From an uncultured Prevotella sp. (GTDB lineage: Bacteria; Bacteroidota; Bacteroidia; Bacteroidales; Bacteroidaceae): 64,000 bases of DNA. Positions 1 to 8,779 of the stretch are shown here, one piece after another. The translations under genes were made by a program, and so were the position numbers. The notes under the pieces were generated by a model. That model was not told where the DNA came from. It made no database searches and worked only from the letters and a program-made list of their open reading frames with translations. The first letter of the stretch is position 1. Each line of letters starts with the position of its first letter. The stretch spans positions 1-64,000 of the forward strand of contig CAAGPV010000078.1 in assembly GCA_900771975.1 (NCBI GenBank), given 5' to 3'.

Positions 1-43
1 AAGGCGTACAACCAAAATCATTATGATTTCAGTTGTACGCCTT
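1..43 (-). terminator. Terminator hairpin after dnaK
   Basis: A perfect 12-base inverted repeat (AAGGCGTACAAC and its complement) with a 19-base loop lies 43 bases downstream of the dnaK stop. Any T-tract on the minus strand would fall outside the window, so intrinsic termination is likely but not fully visible. Confidence 0.7.
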
Positions 44-86
44 ATTGTTTATTCCTGTTCAGAATGTCTGCTTTAATAGTGATTGA

Positions 87-2021
87 TTACTTCACCTCCT
101 CGAAGTCTGCGTCTTGAACATCGTCTGCACCATTGTTGCTGCCGGCATTGTTCTGAGTGCCGCCTGCCTGTTGTCCGTTGAAGCCAGCACCTGCGCCAGG
201 ACCTTGCTGAGCACCCTGCGCACCCTGATACATCTGCTGAGAAGCAGCCTGCATGACGGTATTCAGGTTCGCGATGGCAGAGTCGATGGCTGCAACGTCA
301 CCGCTCTTGTGAGCATCCTTCAACTGCTGGAGAGCCTGTTCGATACCAGGTTTCTTGTCTGCAGGAATCTTGTCACCGTTATCTTTGAGGAAGTTCTCTG
401 TGGTGAAGATCATAGAGTCAGCCTGATTCATCTTGTCAATCTTCTCGCGCTCAGCCTTGTCTGCTGCAGCGTTCTGCTCTGCCTCAGCCTTCATACGGTT
501 GATTTCGTCTTCGCTCAAGCCAGAAGAAGCCTCGATGCGAATGCTCTGCTCCTTGCCTGTAGCCTTATCCTTGGCAGATACGTTCAAGATACCATTGGCA
601 TCTATATCGAATGTTACTTCAATCTGTGGAACACCACGGCGAGCAGGTGCGATACCAGTCAAGTTAAACTGACCGATACTCTTGTTTTGTGCTGCCATCG
701 GGCGTTCTCCCTGAAGAACGTGGATAGTAACTTCAGTCTGGTTGTCAGCTGCTGTAGAGAAAACTTCGCTCTTCTTGCAAGGAATGGTAGAGTTTGCATC
801 AATCAGCTTTGTCATTACACCGCCCATGGTTTCGATACCTAATGTAAGAGGTGTAACATCAAGAAGTACAATATCGCCGACACCACTCTCTTTATTCAAA
901 ATAGCTCCTTGGATGGCTGCACCTACTGCAACTACCTCGTCAGGGTTTACACCCTTTGAAGGCTCCTTGCCGAAGTAGTTCTTTACGAGTGTCTGAACGG
1001 CAGGTATACGGCTTGAACCACCAACCAGAATAACCTCGTCGATATCAGAAGTCTGGAGCTTAGCGTCGCGGATAGCGTTCTGGCATGGTATCAAGCAAGC
1101 CTGAATCAAGTTGTGAGCAAGTTGCTCAAACTGTGAACGCGTCAAAGTCTTTACCAAGTGTTTTGGCACACCGCCTTCAGCTGTGATGTAAGGCAAGTTG
1201 ATTTCTGTAGAAGTAGAGCTTGACAACTCAATCTTAGCCTTCTCGGCAGCCTCCTTCAAGCGTTGCATAGCCATCGGGTCTTTAGAAAGGTCGATGCCTT
1301 CGTCAGCCTTGAAGCCATTAACGAGCCAGTCGATGATTACCTGGTCGAAGTCATCACCACCCAGATGAGTATCACCATTGGTAGAGAGAACCTCGAATAC
1401 ACCGCCACCGAACTCAAGGATAGAGATATCGAAAGTACCTCCACCAAGGTCGAATACGGCAATCTTCATGTCTTTGTTGGCCTTGTCTACACCATAAGCA
1501 AGTGCTGCAGCTGTTGGCTCGTTAACAATACGCTTAACGTTGAGGCCAGCAATGGTACCGGCTTCTTTGGTTGCCTGACGTTGTGAGTCGGAGAAGTAAG
1601 CCGGAACGGTGATGACGGCATCTGTTACTTCTTGTCCAAGATAGTCTTCTGCTGTTTTTTTCATTTTCTGAAGAACCATAGCAGAAATCTCTTGAGGAGT
1701 ATATTTACGGTCATCAATTTGTACACGTGGGTATCCACCTTCGTTGACGACCTTGAACGGAACACGTTGAGCTTCCTTAGCACTTTGGTCATAGGTTTCT
1801 CCCATGAAGCGCTTGATAGAGTAGATAGTCTTTTGTGGGTTGGTGATGGCTTGACGTTTGGCAGGATCGCCAATCTTGCGTTCACCGTTATCAACAAATC
1901 CTACTACGGAAGGGGTAGTACGTTTTCCTTCGCTATTTGCAATGACAACAGGTTCGTTACCTTCGAATACAGCAACACAACTGTTAGTTGTACCTAAGTC
2001 TATTCCAATAATCTTTCCCAT
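87..2021 (-). CDS. dnaK: Hsp70 chaperone DnaK
   Basis: Cytosolic ATP-dependent Hsp70 chaperone that works with DnaJ and GrpE to fold and rescue proteins. The 644-residue product has the phosphate-binding motif GIDLGTTNS at residues 6-14, a full ATPase domain to about residue 380, the substrate-binding beta domain, a helical lid, a Gly/Gln-rich disordered tail, and a terminal acidic DADFEEVK motif close to the EEVD-like ends of bacterial DnaK. An in-frame extension of 26 codons upstream is AT-rich and not Hsp70-like, so I place the start at the ATG giving MGKIIGID. The gene is monocistronic here: a hairpin follows it and mutY diverges upstream. No CIRCE operator was seen in the upstream region. 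Confidence 0.98.
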   Translation of the reverse strand: MGKIIGIDLGTTNSCVAVFEGNEPVVIANSEGKRTTPSVVGFVDNGERKIGDPAKRQAITNPQKTIYSIKRFMGETYDQSAKEAQRVPFKVVNEGGYPRVQIDDRKYTPQEISAMVLQKMKKTAEDYLGQEVTDAVITVPAYFSDSQRQATKEAGTIAGLNVKRIVNEPTAAALAYGVDKANKDMKIAVFDLGGGTFDISILEFGGGVFEVLSTNGDTHLGGDDFDQVIIDWLVNGFKADEGIDLSKDPMAMQRLKEAAEKAKIELSSSTSTEINLPYITAEGGVPKHLVKTLTRSQFEQLAHNLIQACLIPCQNAIRDAKLQTSDIDEVILVGGSSRIPAVQTLVKNYFGKEPSKGVNPDEVVAVGAAIQGAILNKESGVGDIVLLDVTPLTLGIETMGGVMTKLIDANSTIPCKKSEVFSTAADNQTEVTIHVLQGERPMAAQNKSIGQFNLTGIAPARRGVPQIEVTFDIDANGILNVSAKDKATGKEQSIRIEASSGLSEDEINRMKAEAEQNAAADKAEREKIDKMNQADSMIFTTENFLKDNGDKIPADKKPGIEQALQQLKDAHKSGDVAAIDSAIANLNTVMQAASQQMYQGAQGAQQGPGAGAGFNGQQAGGTQNNAGSNNGADDVQDADFEEVK

Positions 2022-2215
2022 AATTCTTATATTTTTATTTTTTATTATTATCAAAAATCTTTGTTGGATGAAATATCCGACTTTCTTACTGCAAACCATG
2101 TGCCAAATATCAAATTCTGAATTTTTAGTGTGTCATTATGGCATATATCTTCTAATTCCGTTCAGCAATAAACTGTCAATTTTGTCGTTCTTTTTATGAA
2201 GCAACTTTAACTAAT

Positions 2216-3208
2216 ATGTTTACAGCACTTCTTTTGGAATGGTTTGATATTAATCGACGCGACCTACCGTGGCGACATACGCAAGATCCTTATGCCATAT
2301 GGTTGAGTGAAGTGATTCTTCAACAGACACGTATTGCGCAAGGCACTGCTTATTGGCAGAAATTTATGGCACGTTTCCCGTCTGTGGAAAGCCTGGCGGC
2401 GGCTACGGAGGATGAGGTGCTACGCCTTTGGCAAGGTTTGGGTTATTATAGCCGTGCCCGCAATTTACGCATTGCGGCTCAACAAGTCGTGGATATGGGA
2501 GGCTTCCCGTCTACATTTTTAGAACTGAAACGGTTGAAAGGTGTAGGCGATTATACGGCAGCTGCTGTAGCCTCGTTTGCTTTCGGTCAACCCATACCTG
2601 CTGTAGATGGTAATGCTTATAGGGTGTTGGCGCGTCATTATGGCATTTCTACTCCTATAGATTCCACAGAAGGGAAAAAAGAGTTTTTTGCTTTGGCTCA
2701 ATCTTTAATGTCGAAGACTCGGCCGGCTGATTTCAATCAGGCAATGATGGACTTGGGGGCTACACTTTGTATGCCTACGGCAAAACCTGATTGTTCCGTT
2801 TGCCCACTTGTTGACTCTTGTGTTGCATTTAGGGAAGGAAGGATAGCTGCTCTCCCTGTAAAAGCCAAGCATACCAAGGTGGCAACCCGTTATCTGTCTT
2901 ATATATATATAAGGTGTAATGATGAAGTGGCGATTCACCGCCGTGGGGCAGGAGATATATGGCAAGGGCTATGGGAGCCTGTACTTGTGGAAAACGCACC
3001 TGTTCCTAATTATGGCGAAACGGCCAAATTGTTATGCCATCATGTAAAACATGTGTTGACTCATCGGGTGATTTATGCCGATTTCTATTTGGTAGAGACA
3101 AAAATAAAGCCGACCTTATCGGACGGCTTTATATGGGTGAAAGAGTCAGCTCTTGACGATTATGCCAAGTCGCGCCTCTTTGAAATCTTGCTTGAACGTC
3201 TTATTTAG
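2216..3208 (+). CDS. mutY: A/G-specific adenine DNA glycosylase MutY
   Basis: Base-excision repair enzyme that removes adenine mispaired with 8-oxoguanine. The 330-residue product has the helix-hairpin-helix glycosylase core (LSEVILQQT with Glu32; hairpin LKGVGDYTA; catalytic Asp131 in VDGNAYRVLAR) and a C-terminal MutT-like domain that reads 8-oxoG. The iron-sulfur cysteines are C185, C193, C196 and C202, that is C-X7-C-X2-C-X5-C, one residue more in the first gap than the usual C-X6-C. The last 8 bases overlap the 3' end of recA on the opposite strand, with no terminator between them. Identity is firm from the motifs and domain order. Confidence 0.96.
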   Translation: MFTALLLEWFDINRRDLPWRHTQDPYAIWLSEVILQQTRIAQGTAYWQKFMARFPSVESLAAATEDEVLRLWQGLGYYSRARNLRIAAQQVVDMGGFPSTFLELKRLKGVGDYTAAAVASFAFGQPIPAVDGNAYRVLARHYGISTPIDSTEGKKEFFALAQSLMSKTRPADFNQAMMDLGATLCMPTAKPDCSVCPLVDSCVAFREGRIAALPVKAKHTKVATRYLSYIYIRCNDEVAIHRRGAGDIWQGLWEPVLVENAPVPNYGETAKLLCHHVKHVLTHRVIYADFYLVETKIKPTLSDGFIWVKESALDDYAKSRLFEILLERLI

Positions 3209-4232
3209 CTTCACTGATAGCTTGCTTGATAAGTCCTTCAAGTTCTTCAGCGAGCTCTGGATTGTCTTTAAGCATCTGTTTTGTCGCATCGCGTCCTTGA
3301 GCGAGTTTTGTTCCGTTATAGCTAAACCAGCTACCGCTTTTCTGAATGATGCCATAGTCTACGCCCAAATCCACTATTTCTCCAATCTTTGAAATGCCTT
3401 CGCCAAAGGTAATTTCAAATTCTGCTTTACGGAATGGAGGTGCCACTTTATTCTTTACTACTTTCACACGGGTCTGGCTACCGAGTATTTGGTCTCCGTT
3501 CTTTATGTTTGTCACCTTGCGAATGTCCAGTCTTACAGAAGCGTAGAACTTTAGCGCATTACCGCCAGTAGTGGTTTCTGGGTTACCGAACATTACACCG
3601 ATTTTCTCGCGTAACTGGTTGATAAAGATGCAGCAAGTGTTTGTCTTCGATATCGTTGATGTGAGTTTACGCAATGCTTGGCTCATTAGTCTGGCCTGAA
3701 GTCCTACTGCAGAGTCACCCATGTCGCCTTCTATCTCTTTTTTGGGAGTAAGGGCAGCCACAGAGTCTACAACGAGCATGTCCACTGCACTCGATCGTAT
3801 GAGTTGGTCGGCAATTTCCAATGCCTGTTCTCCATTGTCAGGCTGGGAAATCAGCAGGTTGTCTACATCCACTCCCAATTTGGCTGCATAGAAACGGTCG
3901 AAGGCATGTTCTGCATCTATAAAGGCTGCTATGCCACCTTGCTTTTGAACTTCGGCAATGGCATGGATGGCCAGTGTGGTTTTTCCTGATGATTCAGGAC
4001 CGTAAATTTCTATAATTCGTCCTCGTGGATAACCTCCAACGCCAAGAGCTGCATCCAGCCCAATGGAGCCTGTTGGTATAACTTCCACATCTTCTACTTG
4101 TTCGTCGCCCATTCGCATGATGGAGCCTTTGCCAAAGTCTTTTTCTATTTTGGCCATAGCTGCTTGCAGGGCTTTCAACTTTCCGTCTTGTATGTTCTTT
4201 TGTGCATCAGCACTTTCTTCTTTCTTTGCCAT
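3201..4232 (-). CDS. recA: Recombinase RecA
   Basis: ATP-dependent DNA strand-exchange protein for homologous recombination and the SOS response. The 343-residue length is normal. Visible motifs are Walker A GPESSGKT at residues 78-85, the catalytic-Glu region FIDAEHAF, the Walker B region LVVDSVAAL, and the L2 loop around GNPETTTGGNALKFY. It is the last gene of a leftward series DUF6621, carboxynorspermidine dehydrogenase, recA with gaps of 42 and 52 bases, so co-transcription is likely. No LexA-like operator was recognised. The 3' end overlaps mutY by 8 bases. Confidence 0.98.
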   Translation of the reverse strand: MAKKEESADAQKNIQDGKLKALQAAMAKIEKDFGKGSIMRMGDEQVEDVEVIPTGSIGLDAALGVGGYPRGRIIEIYGPESSGKTTLAIHAIAEVQKQGGIAAFIDAEHAFDRFYAAKLGVDVDNLLISQPDNGEQALEIADQLIRSSAVDMLVVDSVAALTPKKEIEGDMGDSAVGLQARLMSQALRKLTSTISKTNTCCIFINQLREKIGVMFGNPETTTGGNALKFYASVRLDIRKVTNIKNGDQILGSQTRVKVVKNKVAPPFRKAEFEITFGEGISKIGEIVDLGVDYGIIQKSGSWFSYNGTKLAQGRDATKQMLKDNPELAEELEGLIKQAISEAK

Positions 4233-4284
4233 TTTTTAAGTTGTTGGGTTGATAGAATAATTAACTTTTTTTGTTTGTCTGGTT

Positions 4285-5523
4285 TTATAATTCCAAGTCT
4301 CCATCAAAAACTTCGTGCCAGGGTAGTCCTTGTTTGTTGAGTTGCTCCATGAATGGATCTGGATCAAAATCTTCCACATTCCAAACTCCGGGTTTCTTCC
4401 AAATGCCTTTTACGAACATCATTGCGCCGATCATAGCCGGCACACCGGTGGTATAGCTAACTCCTTGCATTCCAGTTTCTTTGAAAGCCTCTTGGTGTTT
4501 GCAGTTGTTGTAAACATAGTAGGTTTGTTCTTTGCCGTTTTTCAAACCACGAATGCGGCATCCGATAGAAGTCTCCCCTTCATAGTTTTCTCCTAAATCT
4601 TGTGGGTTTGGAAGAACGGCCTTCAGAAATTGCAGAGGAACAATTTTTACTTTCGCGGTCTTTCCTGATCCGTCTGCCAATGGAGCTTCGTATTCTATTT
4701 CGTCAATGCGTGACATACCCAGATTTTGTATCACATCCAAATAGGTGAGATATTGTTGTCCAAAGGTCATCCAAAAGCGTGCTTGCTTGATAGTGGGATA
4801 GTTCTTGACAAGACTTTCAAGTTCTTCGTGGTGCATCAAGTAGCTTTCACGTGGGCCGATGTTAGGATAGGTGAGTGACTTGTGCACTTCTAAAGGTTCT
4901 GTTTCAATCCATTTTCCGTCTTTATAGTAAAGTCCTTTTTGGGTAATCTCGCGGATATTTATTTCAGGATTGAAATTGGTGGCAAATGCTTTGTGGTGGT
5001 TTCCGGCATTGCAGTCAACGATGTCCAAATAGTTTATTTCGTCGAAATGGTGTTTGGCGGCGTATGCTGTATAGACGCCCGATACTCCGGGGTCAAATCC
5101 GCAACCGAGAATGGCAGTTAGTCCTGCCTTCTCAAACTTGTCTTTGTAAGCCCATTGCCAGCTATATTCAAAGTGGGCTTCGTCCTTAGGCTCATAGTTG
5201 GCAGTGTCGAGATAGTTTACGCCGCAAGCCAAACATGCGTCCATGATGGTGAGGTCTTGGTAGGGCAGTGCCAAATTAATAACCAATTCTGGCTTGTACG
5301 AGTTGAAAAGTGCTTTTAGCTGCTCCACATCGTCTGCATCCACTTTGGCTGTTGGTATGTCCATGTCATATCCTTTGTCGTGGATAGCCTTTACGAGCAA
5401 GTCGCATTTTTCCTTTCGTCTGCTTGCAATCATAAACTCGGTGAACACATCTGCATTCTGCACTATCTTAAAAGCTGCTACAGTGGCCACGCCACCGGCG
5501 CCAATCATAAGTATTCTTGCCAT
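4285..5523 (-). CDS. Carboxynorspermidine dehydrogenase (saccharopine dehydrogenase family)
   Basis: Probable NADPH-dependent carboxy(nor)spermidine dehydrogenase, which joins aspartate semialdehyde to a diamine in the alternative polyamine pathway used by many Bacteroidota; a decarboxylase (NspC type) would finish the pathway and is not in the window. The 412-residue protein starts with a Rossmann motif (ARILMIGAGGVA) and carries the family features GCGFDPGVSG, a GNHHKAF segment and a C-terminal WNVEDFDPDPF stretch. It belongs to the saccharopine dehydrogenase fold, but bacterial members of this length and tail are carboxynorspermidine dehydrogenases rather than lysine enzymes. It sits between a DUF6621 gene and recA in one leftward operon. 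Confidence 0.85.
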   Translation of the reverse strand: MARILMIGAGGVATVAAFKIVQNADVFTEFMIASRRKEKCDLLVKAIHDKGYDMDIPTAKVDADDVEQLKALFNSYKPELVINLALPYQDLTIMDACLACGVNYLDTANYEPKDEAHFEYSWQWAYKDKFEKAGLTAILGCGFDPGVSGVYTAYAAKHHFDEINYLDIVDCNAGNHHKAFATNFNPEINIREITQKGLYYKDGKWIETEPLEVHKSLTYPNIGPRESYLMHHEELESLVKNYPTIKQARFWMTFGQQYLTYLDVIQNLGMSRIDEIEYEAPLADGSGKTAKVKIVPLQFLKAVLPNPQDLGENYEGETSIGCRIRGLKNGKEQTYYVYNNCKHQEAFKETGMQGVSYTTGVPAMIGAMMFVKGIWKKPGVWNVEDFDPDPFMEQLNKQGLPWHEVFDGDLEL

Positions 5524-5565
5524 AACTTTTTGTCAGATTTATTATGTTTTTTGTTTTGTTGCTGC

Positions 5566-6168
5566 CTATCCTTTCAGCTCTTCTCCTTTAATGCCTAAGG
5601 CTTGTAGGAGTGAGTATCCTAGAATTTCTTGTCGAAAATTGCCTCCCATAAGTGGTTGCATGGCAAACAGAGTGATGTGTTTTTCCTCATCCACCTGTTG
5701 CAATGTATGCCGGATGGCATCCCAAAGACCGTCTTGTTCTGCATCGGGAACTATCATAATGCGCTTGACCTCTTTCTTGCTGCTAACGGTCTCAATGATA
5801 TCAAGAAGCAGATCCTCTTTCTTCACAACGTCTTCGTAGGCTATTGATGACAGGACAAACTCTCCTAAAGAGTCTTTGAATGCTTTTCCGTCAAGGTCTT
5901 GTTTGAAGTCTGCAGGAAGAAAATTTTCCAATCTCTTAGTGTCTTTTTCGTGCAGTAAGATGACTTGTGTCTCGTGGTCGCCAGCTCTTAGTCCCCCGTC
6001 AAGGGCTATGCAGTCTATCCATCGTGCTATGTCGGCTGGAGGAATGGGCCGCCCTAACATTCTTTCAAAGTTTACAATAAGGTCAAAAGCTATTTTGTCA
6101 ATATAGCCGGCATCGGCTATCAGGATGTTTTCCGACCACTTGATATTGTTGGGTTGTTGTACATTCAT
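5566..6168 (-). CDS. DUF6621-like protein of unknown function
   Basis: Cytosolic protein of about 200 residues with no signal peptide or membrane segment. From memory it resembles the Bacteroidales family DUF6621; no function is known and I do not assign one. Visible features are an N-terminal ILIADAGYIDKIAFDLI segment, an acidic helical centre and a MIVPDAEQDGLWDAI segment. An upstream in-frame ATG at 6186 lies between the -33 and -7 promoter boxes, so it would not be transcribed from that promoter; I therefore use the ATG at 6168 (MNVQQPN). It heads the operon with carboxynorspermidine dehydrogenase and recA. Confidence 0.75.
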   Translation of the reverse strand: MNVQQPNNIKWSENILIADAGYIDKIAFDLIVNFERMLGRPIPPADIARWIDCIALDGGLRAGDHETQVILLHEKDTKRLENFLPADFKQDLDGKAFKDSLGEFVLSSIAYEDVVKKEDLLLDIIETVSSKKEVKRIMIVPDAEQDGLWDAIRHTLQQVDEEKHITLFAMQPLMGGNFRQEILGYSLLQALGIKGEELKG

Positions 6169-6204
6169 AGCTACAAAGTTAGCCATTTTCGATTTAAATG
6201 CAAA
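6169..6204 (-). promoter_or_regulatory. Promoter of the DUF6621-recA operon
   Basis: On the minus strand TTTG (6204-6201), a 19-base spacer and TAACTTTG (6181-6174) match the Bacteroidota sigma-ABfr consensus. Only five bases separate the -7 box from the ATG at 6168, so the mRNA is probably leaderless. Confidence 0.7.
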
Positions 6205-6257
6205 ACAAAAGAAGAAAGATTTAAAATAAATAAGAGTTTCTTGCGTTTTCTTCTAAG

Positions 6258-7754
6258 ATGAGTAAAAAGCACGATAAGGACAGCTATTCCCACATATTAA
6301 AATATACGAGTCTCTTTGGCGGGGTGCAAGGATTGGGCATACTTGTTGGTATCATCCGCAACAAGTTGATTGCGGTCATTCTCGGACCTCAGGGAATGGG
6401 ACTTGTTTCTCTTTTCAACTCCACCATTAAGTTGGTCAGCGATTCTACCAATTTTGGTATTTCCATGAGTGCTGTCAAGAATATCTCTGAAGAATACGAC
6501 CGTGGCAATCATGAGTTGATAGCCCGTTCTGTGGCTATTGTTCGCCTATGGAGTCTGTTGGCCGCCTTGTTGGGTACTTTTCTTTGTGTCATTCTTAGCC
6601 CATTGCTTAGCCGTTTCACGTTTTCGTGGGATGGTCACACGCTCCATTTTGTCTGTTTGTCACCGATTGTGGGCTTGCTGGCCATTACTGGAGGAGAACT
6701 GGCCATATTGAAAGGCCTCCGAAAGCTCCGAGGTTTGGCCACAGTTTCAATTTACAATGTTCTTTCCGCTTTGCTAATCTCGGTTCCTATCTATTATGTT
6801 TTTGGGCAGCAAGGCATTGTTCCATCGTTGCTTTTGATGGCCTTGGCCCAAACAATAGTGACGATTGCTTATTCTTGCAAGCAGTTTCCTTATCGTGTTT
6901 ATTTTAACAAGAATTTGTTGGGGAGCGGTTTTGACATGATTAAGTTGGGTGTGGCTTTTGTTGTTGCAGGAATGTTGGGTTCGGGTGCTGATTTTCTGAT
7001 ACGCAGTTACCTTAACAATGTTGGCCAAATAGAGACAGTGGGGCTTTATAATGCAGGCTTTATGATGACCATGACCTATGTTGGAATGGTTTTTTCGGCA
7101 ATGGAAACCGATTATTTTCCACGTCTGTCAGGTGTCAATAATCTCGGAGTTACTTTCAACGAAACGGTTAACCGTCAGATAGAAGTGATGCTTTTGCTCG
7201 TGTCTCCATTGCTGGTTGCTTTTATGATAGCCCTTCCCATATTGCTTCCTCTTCTCTATAGTGGAAAGTTTCTGCCGGCATTGGGCATGATGCAAGTTGT
7301 AGTGCTGGTGATGTATTTTCGGGCATTGAAGTTGCCGGTTCAGTATATTCCATTGGCTAAGGGCGATTCTCGGTCTTATTTGTTGCTGGAAGCCATCTAT
7401 GACATTCTGCTTGTGGCGTTAGTGGTGGTTTTGTTCCATTATAAGGGATTGACGGGAGCTGGTGTGGCCATTCTCATTGCTGGAGTAACGGACTTTGTCG
7501 TGGTGTTCATCTATGCCCGTTGGCGTTATGGTTACAGACCGTCTCGTCGTGTGATGATCTATACACTCTATCAGTTGCCGTTCGGTTTGCTGGCCTATGT
7601 TCTTACGTTTGTGGCTCAGCCTGTACTCTATTGGTTGGGAGGTATTGCTCTTACGCTTGTTAGTGTTTGGGTGTCTTTGGCAATATTGCGCAACAAGTCC
7701 GACTTGCAGCAAGGGTTGTTGGCAAAAATCAAATCCAAGTTCTTACATCAATGA
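6258..7754 (+). CDS. O-antigen flippase, Wzx family
   Basis: Inner-membrane lipid-linked oligosaccharide translocase of the MATE/MOP superfamily, expected to flip O-antigen or surface-polysaccharide repeat units to the periplasm. The 498-residue protein is almost entirely hydrophobic with about 12-14 membrane segments; the N-terminal LGPQGMGLVSLFNS and NFGISMSAVKNI stretches are typical of the WzxE-like O-antigen translocases of Bacteroidota. Its stop overlaps the start of a glycosyltransferase gene (ATGA), so the two are translationally coupled and probably act in one glycan pathway, although no larger polysaccharide cluster is present. The sugar substrate cannot be told from sequence. Confidence 0.88.
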   Translation: MSKKHDKDSYSHILKYTSLFGGVQGLGILVGIIRNKLIAVILGPQGMGLVSLFNSTIKLVSDSTNFGISMSAVKNISEEYDRGNHELIARSVAIVRLWSLLAALLGTFLCVILSPLLSRFTFSWDGHTLHFVCLSPIVGLLAITGGELAILKGLRKLRGLATVSIYNVLSALLISVPIYYVFGQQGIVPSLLLMALAQTIVTIAYSCKQFPYRVYFNKNLLGSGFDMIKLGVAFVVAGMLGSGADFLIRSYLNNVGQIETVGLYNAGFMMTMTYVGMVFSAMETDYFPRLSGVNNLGVTFNETVNRQIEVMLLLVSPLLVAFMIALPILLPLLYSGKFLPALGMMQVVVLVMYFRALKLPVQYIPLAKGDSRSYLLLEAIYDILLVALVVVLFHYKGLTGAGVAILIAGVTDFVVVFIYARWRYGYRPSRRVMIYTLYQLPFGLLAYVLTFVAQPVLYWLGGIALTLVSVWVSLAILRNKSDLQQGLLAKIKSKFLHQ

Positions 7755-8749
7755 ATAAAGTATCGGTTCTTGTAGCGGTCTATAATGCAGCTCCTTTCCT
7801 GCCCAAATGCTTGGAGTCGTTGACTAACCAGACGTTTGCCAACCTTCAAATCGTCTGTGTAGACGATTGTTCTACAGACGATTCCCTGTCGGTCTTGAAT
7901 GAATATGCTCGGCAAGATGATCGCATTAAGGTGGTAGAACGTTCTGTGAATGGGGGTATTGCCAAGGCCCGCAATAGTGGGTTGGCGGTTGCTGATGGCG
8001 ATTTTGTTTGCATGGTGGATGCCGACGACTGGTTGGCAACTGATGCCATAGCGCAAGCAGTAAAGGTTTTTCAAGACCATCCTCTTTCCGATTGTGTCTT
8101 GTTGCGTTTTGTTTTGGCCTATCAAGAAGGAAATGTGTATCGCTTGGAGGACTATCCTTGTGAGGAGTTTGAATGCCTTTCGGGTGAAGAAGCTTTTCTG
8201 AAAAGTCTTGATTGGCGCATACATGGCATTTATATGGTGCGCATGTCCATTCAGCAGCGTTTCCGTTATGACGAGAGTGCGCGTTTTTACAGTGATGAAA
8301 ATACGGCACGTCTGCATTATTTTGTGTCGCGTGAGGTTCGGCAATGTGCGGGTATATACTATTATCTCCAGCATTCGGCTTCTGCCACCCATGCCGTATC
8401 TGGCAATCGTTTTGACTCCATAAAGGCGAAGGAAAGTTTAAGACAATGGTTGCAGCAACTTTCTGCTTCACCACAGGTGATAGCTGACTTTGAAAGCGAC
8501 AGATGGCTGAATGTTGTTGATATGTATTTCTATTACTTCCAGTATCGGCATAAAGGCCTGTCTCAAGCAGATGCCGCTTATGGACTGTCTGAAATACATC
8601 GGGCTTGGCGTTCGATAGACATCTCGAAGTTGCCTTCTCGGCTCCGGCGGAAGTTTGGCTATTGTCCACTTCGATTTTCCTGGTGGGCTTTTCGCTTGCA
8701 GGAAGAACTCTATTTTTGGCTGCGTTCCCTGTTGCATCGCAACGGTTGA
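7751..8749 (+). CDS. Family 2 glycosyltransferase
   Basis: Inverting GT-A glycosyltransferase, predicted to transfer a sugar from a nucleotide donor to a lipid-linked or surface glycan. The 332-residue protein has the GT2 start VSVLVAVYNAAPFL, the nucleotide-binding pair Asp38-Asp39 in CVDDCSTDDS, and the metal-binding DAD at residues 90-92 in MVDADDWL. The start is the ATG in the ATGA overlap with the flippase; an in-frame extension upstream lies wholly inside that gene and is rejected. The C-terminal half is Trp/Tyr/Arg-rich, perhaps membrane-associated. The acceptor is unknown. Confidence 0.9.
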   Translation: MNKVSVLVAVYNAAPFLPKCLESLTNQTFANLQIVCVDDCSTDDSLSVLNEYARQDDRIKVVERSVNGGIAKARNSGLAVADGDFVCMVDADDWLATDAIAQAVKVFQDHPLSDCVLLRFVLAYQEGNVYRLEDYPCEEFECLSGEEAFLKSLDWRIHGIYMVRMSIQQRFRYDESARFYSDENTARLHYFVSREVRQCAGIYYYLQHSASATHAVSGNRFDSIKAKESLRQWLQQLSASPQVIADFESDRWLNVVDMYFYYFQYRHKGLSQADAAYGLSEIHRAWRSIDISKLPSRLRRKFGYCPLRFSWWAFRLQEELYFWLRSLLHRNG

Positions 8750-8753
8750 CGTG

Positions 8754-8779
8754 AAGAAATAGTGTTTCTTTATTTTTTT
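8754..8779 (+). terminator. Terminator after the glycosyltransferase
   Basis: A short stem AAGAAA / TTTCTT with a 5-base loop is followed by a T-rich run. It overlaps the last codons (Lys-Lys-stop) of the convergent histidine kinase gene. The stem is weak in GC. Confidence 0.5.

Noticed and set aside
114..842. 242-codon open frame on the plus strand
   Set aside because: Lies wholly antisense to dnaK, whose protein is unmistakable; the frame gives Cys/Leu-rich nonsense.
2022..2215. CIRCE/HrcA operator before dnaK
   Set aside because: No 9-base inverted repeat with 9-base spacer of the CIRCE type was found.
4285..5523. Lysine-forming saccharopine dehydrogenase
   Set aside because: Length and C-terminal WNVEDFDPDPF fit the bacterial carboxynorspermidine branch, and lysine is probably made through Ddh here.
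7926..8669. 247-codon frame antisense to the glycosyltransferase
   Set aside because: The plus-strand protein has clear GT2 motifs; the antisense frame has no domain features.
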